A stretch of DNA of 64,000 nt, from contig NC_053406.1 in assembly GCF_016859285.1 (NCBI RefSeq), positions 6,436,501 through 6,500,500 of the forward strand. Direction: 5' to 3'. The notes under the pieces were generated by a model. The model saw only the letters and a list, made by a program, of their open reading frames with translations, did not search any database and had not been told where the DNA came from. This document shows, piece by piece, positions 53,481 to 64,000 of this stretch. The translations under genes were made by a program, and so were the position numbers. The DNA comes from Xiphias gladius. Taxonomy: Eukaryota > Chordata > Actinopteri > Istiophoriformes > Xiphiidae. How positions within the stretch are numbered: position 1 is the first letter of the stretch; the number at the start of each line of letters is the position of its first letter.

Positions 53481-54595
53481 AATATTTAGAAGTACTAAGA
53501 CAAGTTATGTGTAGCAGCATGGTTTTTATCGGTCATACATATTAGTATAAAAACATGCAGTATACATTTAATTTTTGGCTGAAAGTAGCTTATAACTGCC
53601 ACAAGTGTTAGCCAATTTAATTTAATTTATTAGGTGCGTTTACAGCACAGAATTTCCTCTTTCATGGCTCTCACAATCCTGGATGTCCCACAAGATCATC
53701 TCAAGTTATTAATTTTGTGAAAGAGTGTTTATTCACTTCAAATTATGTAGAAAAAGCTAATACGTACTGTGTCTGCAAAAACTGCTGTCAAAAGAGAATG
53801 CAATGAAATGTAAGACATAGAAAGAAAAGGACAGCATTTTAACAGGGGAGAAATCTGGAAAATGAGTCAGACTGGTTTTCACACGACAGCTTATTTGCTG
53901 AGGCAGATGGATGAGGCTGGAGGCCAAGAGGAAAGAGGTGCGGAGCCATTATAGGTGCCGGAGCGACGGACAGAGCACAGGGAAAGATGAAAGGAGGGAA
54001 AGATGAAGAAGGGAGAGATGTCTTGTTTTGCGGGCGAGTTTCGGTAAAATGCCAAAGCCACTGTTAAGGCGGGAAACAAGCATACTGTTGATAGCGTTAG
54101 CATTTATAGTGGATTGTTCCTGTCGTGACTGTTTAGGGGCTGTAAGGCAAATACTTTTTGAAAAGGGCACTAGAAAGCAACATTTTGATTGATTGTAGGT
54201 CATTAAATAAGAACCATATTGGACTCTATACAGCTAATAGGCAGTGTCTGACCTGCAGACCTTTTTCTCTACACTCTACCTCTCCTTTTCTTTTTATAAT
54301 CCTTCTCAGTCCTCTCCCTTTCCTCTCAAAACATTCATTTCTTCATCCACCTCACTTTGCCACTCTCTCCCTGTCTGCCGCTCTCGGTCTGGGGAAGTGG
54401 CAGTCTCTGCCTGCTGGCTCGTAGAGGAACAGACCTGCCTTTGTCAGTCTGAACTGTAGGAAGATGAGTAGCTGGTCCCCGCAGTTAACCCAGCAAGCCC
54501 AGTAGGGATTCAGGGTTTGTCTGTGGCAAGCTAGCCACCCAGAACGCCTGTAAATCAGCCAGCCACTCAAGCGAGGGCTGTCCCCTTCTGTACGG

Positions 54596-54618
54596 CCAGC
54601 CAGCCAGCCAGCCAGCAG
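54596..54618. repeat. (CAGC)n short tandem repeat
   Basis: Five to six tandem GCCA units. Confidence 0.85.
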
Positions 54619-54944
54619 ACAGTCAGGTATTATGTTAGGCACTCACAACTATTAGGAACAAATGGATGAGAAAGCATTGTGCAGAGGGAGACAGAGAGAT
54701 CGCAGACCTTCCTTAAATGTTTTCCAAGTGTAACCAAAATGTACAATGACTTTGAAATCGGAACAGACGCACTGCTATTCACAAACTCCCCTACTTACTT
54801 GGACAAAGTCCGAAATGTGAAATTGTTGCAGCCCAACTCATCACCTCATGACATGAACTGAGAGCTGCCAGCGGGAAATGCCAGATGATTTAAAACGCTA
54901 CATGAAATTATGGCGCTCAAACACTACATGTTTTTGAACAGCTA

Positions 54945-55395
54945 GCAGACAGTTAACTTAGCATAAAGACTGGAGAGAGGGGAAAACAGCTAGCATGGCT
55001 GTGTTCAAAGGTAACAAAGTCCACCTGCCAGCACCACATTCCATCTCACTAGTTTTAAAACCGAAGTGTAAAACTGACAAGCTGTGGACGAAACCAGGCT
55101 AACTGTTTCCTTCTGCTTTGTGTTGAGCTAAGCTAACGTCTCCTGGCTGTAGTTTTATAATTTAACCAGCTTTTCTAAAGCTTAATGAAATTAACATGTC
55201 ATTGCTGTACAAAACCGGAAGTGTCAAAATGACAATTGATGGTTTTACAAGGGGGTATGTACTAAACTCCCTGAAGCAGTTACTGCTAGGCTAAGTTAAT
55301 ATAACGGCCTGTAGCTTCATATTTAACGGATAGACATGAGAGTTGTATTGATTTTCACATTATTCCGTGAAAGTCCCACTCTGAGGAAAATGTAC
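54945..55395 (+). repeat. Teleost interspersed repeat copy
   Basis: Contains TTAACTTAGCATAAAGACTGGAGAGAGGGGAAAACAGCTAGC, GTGTAAAACTGACAAGCTGTGGACG and TGTAGCTTCATATTTAACGGATAGACATGAGAGTTG. It is related to the copy at 53155 but keeps the distal half. Confidence 0.75.
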
Positions 55396-56684
55396 AGTAT
55401 AGATTTAAGAACCAGGAGTAAATGATCACACTGTTCTCTTAAGATTACAGTCGTACTCAGGTTAATGTTATTGACTTAGTTTCACTGAAATAATAAGTAA
55501 GTGGTCTTTCTCCTTCAGCAATGTGAAGATTCCCAGTGACATTCTAGATGAATTAGATAAATAAACGTACTAAATGGAAGAGAGAGAGCAAAGATACTTT
55601 AGAAGGCACAGTGAAACTACAACAGCACCTTACTGGCAGCAGGTTTACTTTTTATCTGTCTGCACAAGCTCATTTGTTCACAACCCTCCTTTAGAAAAAA
55701 GTACCTCTGTCTGCACAAACTTCTTCTCTCACCCACATCTAGGCCCTTTTGGGATAGGAAACCAAAAACATCCACTAACATTGATTTTATTTTGTATTTC
55801 AAAGCTGAAACTACTTTATACTATTACGCACAACATGATCCTTCTGATAACATTTCTACAGCGTTAACTACACTCTAAAATTACTCTACACATGCGAAGA
55901 AATTGAGGCCAGAGTGCTCTCAGTGCTTTTTTTCTTTGTTATTTTTTAATGAATGAGGTTCCAGGCACCTCAAACCTCAATGAGCCTTAACAAGGAGATC
56001 AATAGAAAGTATATAGACTGGCCTCCCACAGGCTGTGTTAGCTCTTGCCTCAGAACACAGAGAAATATTTTAGAGATGCCAGGACGACACGCAGCCAGCG
56101 TGGAAATGATTTGATGTAATGGGAACACTGTGTTGGGATTAGTGGAGCCCCACTTCCTTCATCTCTCACCCCGTACCACCACCCCACTTCCACTCTCTGT
56201 GAAGTCAGTATGTCAGAGGAGGTGAGCGTGCATTTGCCAATCTCTTTAAGTCTCCCTCCCTCCCTCGACATCACCCCTTGTCTCCCTGTTTTCAATGGAT
56301 GGATGGTTTAAGGATAAAAGTAGTGGTATGGGTTTACGAGGAGAGGGGGATGACGGAGATGATAAGAGGTTGTCAGGAGAATAAAAATAAATGGCTTCAG
56401 GGCTGGACAACAGTCCGACTCAGTCACATCCTGGATCATCCAGTTCACCAGATGGCTGCTTGATATGTGCTGGGAGAACAGACCAAGACACACCGGCCTC
56501 TCTGTTCCTGGTTGTGTGTTTACATGCTATCCGTCCTACGTTGCTCAATGTGCTTCACATAGGGAATGTGTTATTGCTCTTGCTCTGCATTCTTGAGAGC
56601 CCGAGGAAAATCTCAACCCCTTTTAACCCCCCATCTCAGCTGTAGACCAGCTTTGAAGCTTTTTTTCCCCTCTTCTCTCACTCA

Positions 56685-56740
56685 TACACACACGCACACA
56701 CACACAAACACACACACACACACACACACACATCCACACG
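56685..56740. repeat. CA microsatellite (imperfect)
   Basis: A CA array with several single-base interruptions. Confidence 0.9.
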
Positions 56741-58333
56741 CACCCTTACACCCTCCTCAAAGTTTCTTTCCTCACATGGATTTTGTTTACATCCTGGCAG
56801 CCAACTCCCACAGTATATGGCTCAGACAGAGGCTGTATGGAAGATATGCTGTAGGTATGCTCTCTTGCTGAAGTGCTGCACAGTCAAGCTGTATGTGCAT
56901 GAGATGATGATTTGGCGACAAAGTTCTGAGACAGGCTGGTTGTTATCATAGGGAAGGAAAACAACCTAACATGCTGGTTTCTTATCCTCTCCCTTCCTTT
57001 TCCCTGGAGGCTTGTTTTGAAGGACAGATCCTCAGCCTGCAGGACAGTTGCATGTCCCCTCACTGCTTGTGTAGGGACTGTTTATGCATGCTGTCTCCGT
57101 CTGTGTGGTTGTGTGATGCCTGCTGCGCCACCACATTTCTTGCACATTGTCTTTACAGACAGTTAGGAGGATTTCTAGTCGACTTGCTGTCCCGTGGCAA
57201 CACGATAATCACTTGATCACCGTATTACTGTTATGCTAGCTCCTTACATACAACGTGTTTGCTTCCTTGTTTCATTTTGTGAATGAGAAAAGATGTTCAG
57301 AGGCCTGATGAGGCACATAGAGAAACCATGCTATTCATGCATTATGCATCCACATTCATATCCCATTATGCTGCGTTCTGCGTCACTTTACACTCATTTC
57401 TTTCATTCCCAGCTTTCTACAAAAACCCCCCGGTGCACATCTACAGTTTTTAAAACTTGCCTAACATGCAAAGCAAGTCTTCTAATCTAAATTTTTGCCT
57501 GAGGCCCCAGCTGTACAAAGTAAAGTTAGAAAGATTTGGTTAGGCCCCCCAGTGTGCTGCGTAGGCTCCTCCTTCCCATGTGTATCCGTAGACTGCTGCA
57601 AGTGTGTCTTACAAGATATGAAACAGAAATATGAATTGTTATGAAAATAACAATGAGGAAACAACACGGTGTTCAATTATTGTTATACTGCAAAGCACGT
57701 AAAAGCCATTGCAGCGTTAAAATCTTACTTTTTGTTATAGAAAGTACTTTTCCTTAGTTTCTCGTAACATTGTTCTTCAAGTCTCAGTATCAATAGACAG
57801 GTCAGAATAAAACATGACAGTGTCATGAAATTAATGAATTTACACAGTTAAATTTGAAATAACCTTTTTTGTTTTGTTTGGCAAAATGTAAATCATTATA
57901 CAGGCACGATTAAGCAGTTATGAAGTGTTCTTAAACTATAGACTTTAGACCATCTGTGCATTTGTAAGTCATAAAGCTCCCTGGGTGTATGAATCTGTGC
58001 ATGGCTCTATGTAGGTCTGTGTTATCTAATACAATCTGTCCCTATCTAATATTCACACTGCTAACCCTTGAGGGTAAAGAGACTGGGGAGAGGAGAGGGG
58101 AAGAGAGGACTTTGCTTTCCAATGAACAGAACTTTTCCTGGAAGTCCTTTGACTTTAAAAGGGAATCCTACACAAAACAGATTTAATACACACACGCAAG
58201 CACTGGAAAATGCTATTGAACTCAAGCCAGTACACAGTCCAGTATGTCTGCAGTGTGCTGCAGACACTGCTATAGTAGATGGATCAAAAGTTACGTTTAA
58301 AATACGTGTGTACGAGTGACTTAAAAATAATGG

Positions 58334-58356
58334 ACACACACACACACACACACACA
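58334..58356. repeat. CA microsatellite
   Basis: About 11 CA units. Confidence 0.9.
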
Positions 58357-59024
58357 TTCATGCCGATGGAAGCTATAGCTACAGGACACTCACTATGAGC
58401 TTCTTATTGTAAGCAGTGGTGTCCTACATAAACACACATTTTTACTGCCAACCAAACAGTTTCTATTGAGAGATCGTCCGTATGTTGTTTTATCTGTTCT
58501 ACTCTAATTGGTTTGACTTGGGCAGGGCTGGTACTTTTACTAAAACTTTAATCTGTTATAGTACATTTAGTTATGAGTCATTATTGTCATAGAGAAATAC
58601 TGTACTTATGATTTTAACAGTGATTTTAACAGTTTGTAAACTGTTTCTAATTAAATCAACAAAATAAAATTTAGGAGAGATTCACTGCAGCTCTGAAGTA
58701 CCTCCCCTGACTCTGCCAATGTTCTCCACATCTTTTTCAAAGCCTGAGCCTGGGCCTAGTATTACTTTTTTTCTCTTTCTACAAAACAATCCATGTTTTA
58801 GGCCTTGTTCTTTTCTCTCTCTTCTCTCTGCTTTCTCTTTTTTTTTGTATTGTTCTCCTCCGACACAGCAGGTTCATCCCGCCAGCTACACATGACAGCG
58901 TAGTGCAAAACAAGAACAGAGCTTGAATCAATTACTCTGTGGACGCGCTTAATTTAGTGGTGCTCTGAATAAGCACTTCTGAAGTGATGCCGGCTGCATC
59001 AGGCAAGGCGCCGTTCTCTTTTTT

Positions 59025-59107
59025 TATATAAAGCGGAGCTGATCTGCGCTGATCTGCTGTCAGCCCGGATGCAGATCATACTGAAGGAAGCAGTAACTAG
59101 GGATTTG
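59025..59107 (+). promoter_or_regulatory. Candidate TATA promoter with short first exon
   Basis: TATATAAA at 59025-59032 is followed at about +30 by a possible initiator (GTCAGC), an ATG at 59069 that opens 13 codons, and a strong donor (GGATTTG then GTAAGA) at 59107/59108. The elements are in the right order and spacing for an alternative first exon. No homology supports it. Confidence 0.25.
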
Positions 59108-61164
59108 GTAAGATCCATGAGTCAGCCTCTCTCTTCCAAGAGGCTTGATTTGAATATGAGGTGCACTGTTGGAATAATGCCATGCTTTTTAGAAGAGCAC
59201 CATAATAAGTGATGGTTCTTCCACTAAATCGTCATATTTATGCCATATAATTTGGCATAAATGGATTGTTTTTTCTTATGAACATAATCAAAGCCATCAA
59301 CTTTAGTTAGCAGAAACATGACCTGTGCTCAGTGATTGTCCTGGGACAACATATAATCAAAAAGTTGCATAAGTTTATTTATTCATTGCTATGAAAAACT
59401 TACTGTACTATGATACTGTCTTAAAAATATATGAAAAACAGTCTGCTTTCGTTCCATTTCCAGCGTTGCTGAAAATAATTTTGCTTCTGCATTGTCTCAC
59501 AATGGTGTGAGTCACAGCCTTTCAGCCATAGAGATCTATCCGGGGAACCTGTCTTTGGGTTAGAGATGTCAGAGGAGACTTGTTGGGAGATGTCTGGTTA
59601 AGAATAGTTCCATATCTACAGGGCTTTTGTTTGAGCTGTGGTGCTGTGTATTACCATGACTATCTCGATAACTGTGTTATGGAGCAATCAGAGAGACAAC
59701 TCTCCTCCTACTGACAGATGGTCGTGTGTGGTGTGTGTATGTGTGTGTGTATTTCTGCCTACATTTGGGCGAGGTTCTCGGTTCATGGGGGAGGGGAAAT
59801 GGAGGTTGGGGAGGAAGAGGAGGTGGAGAAGTGTGGGGAGAGGTCAGCTGAGGCACAGCTGGTGAGACCCCCTCTCCAACCAGCTGCTGCCTCAAAAGAG
59901 CCCGTCAGCAGCCTGCCTGCCTGCTTGGCTGTATGTCCCCCCCCCCAGCTCTCCCTCTGTCGTGTCCCCCTGCAGCCTCAGCCCAGCTGTTCCAAACTTT
60001 CTCCTCTCCTCCCCTACCACTATGCACCCTGAACCCCACAGAAAAAAAAGAAAACCCCCTCCTGCAATAATAAACAAGCATGCATGGTCTTGATTGGATA
60101 CACATACACACATACAGTATGAACTTCCCCCTGTTCAGGCAGTCATCCAGTAAGTCACATCAAAGTTGTCCCAGGAGTGGTCGTGTATCTGTAATGACTC
60201 TGTTGGACCGAGTAGAAGCCTGAGGCTTGGGTAAATCCACCAACTGGGTCTGGGCCCTACAGGGTGGACTTTGTTTCAGCTTGGTTGTGGGCATCAGTTT
60301 TGCTGAATGACAAGGACCCTGCATCTGACATGAAATGCCAGACCCATGCTGATGGTTTTGCGTGTTTTGTGCTTATTAACTACAAATTCTGAATACTCTA
60401 CATACACCGACGCCGACTTTTTTCCCTGGATGCCATAAATTTCATTTTAACCTGTAACAGTATGAAAATCAACTTTCCAAGACCTGTTACATGCTTGAGA
60501 TAGGTACTTATTCGAGACTGTCCTCCTTTTAAAAATCAAGCCCATATTTCGTCTGTGCAAGCAGCTTATTATGACCCATAGTTATGACCTCTAGTGGCCA
60601 TAGTGATTATGATGGGAGCAAAGGAGGAAGTTAAGTGACATGGTATATAGAGCAACAAAATCCAGCTGAGGTGGTCAGGGTGGGTGGATGGGTCCACAAA
60701 ACACAGGACTTTCACACTGAAAACCGCTGTTCATTTCCCGTGTGAAAGCGATAGTCAACGCTTCTTTTTTCGATGACTGGTCTGCAATCTTAACTGCATG
60801 TTCATTATTATCCTCTAACCATAAGGAAGTACGCATTTTAACCCAAACTGGGATCTTTTCATAAGAAAGCAAACAAGCATATGACATTATATGAAAATGC
60901 TACAAAAGATAGTATATCAGATACAGTAACTTGGCAAATTAAACATAGAATGCTTTCATATGTTGGCTTAAACAAAAATTGAACTGAAATGCCCGGTATG
61001 TTGACATGTTAAAAATGTACTGAATTATGATGGAAAACTATGTTATCAGAAAATATAAGCCAGAAGGCAAACAACAAGAAAAATCAATGTCATGAGATGG
61101 ACCAAGGTTTACATTAACAAGAAATAAGAGTCTACAGCCATGCTAGTGGATCAATGAAATTAGG

Positions 61165-61745
61165 TTGTTTTGCTTTGAGCTAAATGCTAATGTAAGCATT
61201 CTAGCATGCCCACGGTGACAATGATAACATGCTAATGTATAGCAGGTATAATGATTACTAAGTTCACCATCTTAGTTTAGCATATTAGCATGCTAACATT
61301 TGCTAATCAGCACTAAATACAAACTACAGATGGGGCTAATGGGAATGTGATTACTTTTGCTGGTATTCAGCCATAAATGTAAAGTATGAGGTAAACTGGA
61401 ATTTTGACCTAATGATGATGCTAAATGAAAAGTCAGAGAATCACAATGGTTATTACAGTTCATCGTGAGGGGAACACGGATACATGTATCAAATTTCATG
61501 GTGGGCAAGACATTTCACTCAAAGTGACAAATGTCAGTGTCACTGTGGCGCTACAGGAAAACACAGAGGACTACTAAAGTCAGTGGGATACATTATCTGG
61601 GGACCATGAATGTCAGTGCAAAATTTCATGGCAATCCTTCTTACAGTTGTTGAGATATTTCAGTCTGGATCAAAGTCCAGACAGACCAAAAACAACAGAC
61701 TGACACTGCCATGCCTAGAGCCAGGCTGCTAGTGTGGCTAAAAAT
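61165..61745. repeat. Teleost interspersed repeat copy
   Basis: Contains GCTAATGTAAGCATTCTAGCATGCCCACGGTGACAATGATAACATGC, AATTTCATGGTGGGCAAGACATTTCACTCAAAG, GGGGACCATGAATGTCAGTGCAAAATTTCATGGCAATCC and TTGTTGAGATATTTCAGTCTGGA. I recognise this as an abundant percomorph non-coding repeat. The copy is nearly full length but diverged. Confidence 0.7.
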
Positions 61746-62631
61746 GTGCTGTTCAAGAATTGAGTCTTAAATCCTGGATTCCTTGAAACCAGCAACAAGT
61801 AGAGTTTCAAATCTTCACTCTAACTGCACTGCCACACATCAACCACAGAACCATAAAGTGGACTTAACTATGGTGGATCAGTGACGTCAAGCAGATTTTG
61901 TGTCTCTGCAGGTTCATTATCAAACTGTTTTGAAATTAATGGAATCTCTTGGCTGTCTGAAAACACGGCATGCTTTAAACAGTCAGCACTCATGTAACTT
62001 ATACATAACTTAATAGTAGTTAATGGGCTGAAAGATGCAAAATCACAAGTGTTATCTAGAGACAAAGTGAAGAAGTGACTAATAATTTGGGGAATTAATT
62101 ATAATTAATAATTAATTTGGTAGCCTCACCAAATGTACACAGCTCAGAGGGAACACCACTGCTAAAAGTTCCTTTGATGTGATTTTTTTTTAAATCTTTA
62201 CCATGTAAATTTTCTGGCTATTTTGCCTGTTATTTGCCCTTCTTCAAGATAACTACACCTTCCAAGTTCAAATCTGAACCCAGGGCCACCCAGGATGCAC
62301 TTTGCCATCCCCTGCTGCAGTGGGAACTGGGGTGCCACACCCTCCCTCTCCCTCTCCCCTAGTCCTATTGTTCCCTGGATGACAAGGCCCACGTGCCCCC
62401 CTATTCAGCATCCTGGTGGGGGGTAGGCGGGCTTTTTGTCTGGCTGCCATTGTCCAAGACACACGCTTCTATTTGATGGACACACGTGCTGACAAAAGAG
62501 AAAGGGAACAGCGGAGGAGGAGGAGGGGCCACCACTGGCTATTATTCTCGGTGGTGGTGGCGGTGAAAAGACGAGACGCGCTGGCCATCTGTGGTGTGTA
62601 TCTGTAATCTGTAGTGACTGGGGGGACACTG

Positions 62632-62664
<33 letters not shown>

Positions 62665-62680
62665 CAACACACATGCACAC
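62632..62680. repeat. CA microsatellite (imperfect)
   Basis: A CA array with interruptions near its right end. Confidence 0.9.
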
Positions 62681-64000
62681 TTCTCAGTTTCTAAAAGAAT
62701 CCCTCTCTTTTGTTTTGCCACACTTTACTAGGGGCATGAGGCCTATTGAGGTGTCTTCCCTTTGCATTTGATGGAGATTTGTTTTGCTCTGAAGTAGGTT
62801 GTGGAAAGAGAAAGGGAGAGTGTGTGTCAAAGAGACCGATATGGTTGAAGTGAACCTACTATCTTAGAAAAGAAAGTGACTACAAGAATGTTCTCTATCC
62901 TGTCCTCTCTTCTGTATGTCAAAGTGACTATTGTTGAGGGCCTGTATTCTAGGAAAAGGCCTAAACACCAGTCCACTTGTCTTTTTGCACTGTTTTTTTC
63001 TCTGGCCTTGGAAGACCCACATCTGCTAGAGGGTCTTCACCTCTGCAGTGTTTACTCTGCTTCTTCACAATCCCCCTCAACTTCCTTTCTTCTGGAGATG
63101 CACTGATGTTCTCAGAACTGGAGGCTCTAACATGGGCGAGTTTCTGAAAGTCACTGTAGAATGTTTTAACCGAGCTGAAATGCGATTTGACTGTCTCAAC
63201 TTGTTCATGTCCTTTCATGGAGGGAGAATAGCCATCTTTTGCTTTTTCTAAATGTTATGAAATAGTTATGTTATCCATTTAGAAAAGAGCATCAGAATAG
63301 CACTGCAAAAGCTGGCAATGGTTGGTATCAAAAGGTCAATTTTGCCAATATTGCAATTTTGGAAAATTGTTGTAATTTTTAAAAGTAAGTCAGTGAAGTC
63401 ACCTCATTATTATTATTTGGTGAAGAGAATGTAAACACAAAGTTCCACTTAATAATGATTCAGAGCTTTCAGCTGTGAGTTACAGTCCAAATCATTAGCA
63501 AGTGGAGAACCTGTATTGTTCCCAAAGGTAACTAATATCCATACATGGAGTATTATATAATTTTTCCTTAGAATTTCAGCTATCAGACATATCAGTCCAA
63601 ATGCTCTATATTAGCAGCATGATTAAGCGTCACCAGAGTTCATGTCTGCTGGGTCCTCTGTCTGTTTCTGTGTGACCAGCTTGGGCTTTTAGTGCCGGTT
63701 GATAAGACACGATCACCCTGTGAAGGTCATTTAGTCCTATCTCTCCACTACGAAAACTCCTAAAACAGTGCAAAGCTGGCCACTGGCATTGTTCATCGCC
63801 ACAATGATAACACAGACTGACTTTAATTTTCTTTTGTCTCTATGCTGTACTGTAAATGAAAACAATTCTGCCTCAGAGTTATTTTTGATTTGTTTTTTGG
63901 GTGTAATAACTTTCTGTGTCACCAGATGTTGCTGTAAGGAGGATTGTTGTAATGTATGCAAATAGAAAAGGCCCAGAAAAAGCTGCCAGATTCACTCTCT

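Larger units (their letters stand above)
45356..64000 (+). other. Long non-coding stretch, putative first intron of numbl
   Basis: More than 18.6 kb in which I find no exon with conserved protein sequence on either strand. Open frames here are short, overlap microsatellites or lack splice support. It holds the simple repeats, minisatellite, transposon relic and interspersed repeats listed separately. The intron assignment follows from the donor at 45356 and from synteny; it could instead be intergenic. Confidence 0.35.

Overview
This is a vertebrate nuclear segment. Intron-exon structure, strong GT-AG splice signals, abundant CA/GT microsatellites and several interspersed repeats of a kind I recognise from spiny-rayed (percomorph) fishes point to a teleost. 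I see no bacterial, phage or CRISPR feature. I reconstructed exons by eye from splice sites, reading-frame continuity and remembered family sequence; no alignment was run.

Layout, left to right. (1) 1-3127, minus: 5' part of sars2, mitochondrial seryl-tRNA synthetase, nine coding exons, continuing beyond base 1. (2) About 3850-7659, plus: a BTB-BACK-Kelch protein gene, divergent from sars2. A short inverted-repeat element lies between the two genes. (3) 11748-19174, plus: slc5a2 (SGLT2-type sodium/glucose cotransporter), 15 coding exons. (4) 21760-24160, minus: fbxo46 coding sequence, tail to tail with slc5a2, with a 6.1 kb 5' intron and a likely non-coding first exon near 30446-30750. (5) 33786-41654, plus: coq8b (adck4), the ADCK/UbiB-family coenzyme Q protein, 15 coding exons, divergent from fbxo46. 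(6) From about 44600: a GC-rich, promoter-like segment with a good donor at 45356, then more than 18 kb without recognisable coding exons. COQ8B is followed by NUMBL in the same orientation in human, so I infer the 5' non-coding exon and first intron of numbl. No Numb-like coding sequence lies in the window.

The genes are unrelated in pathway apart from two mitochondrial ones (sars2, coq8b). This is a stretch of conserved vertebrate synteny, not an operon-like system. The coding genes look ordinary and intact, and I found no convincing new system. The best leads are: a 112-bp pure GT tract that directly forms the 3' splice site of coq8b exon 9, which encodes essential kinase-fold residues; a long COQ8A-like N terminus on coq8b; an inverted-repeat element carrying CCAAT boxes in the sars2/kelch divergent promoter; a degenerate minisatellite of about 33 bp near the putative numbl promoter; and a TATA-driven exon-like segment near 59025-59107.
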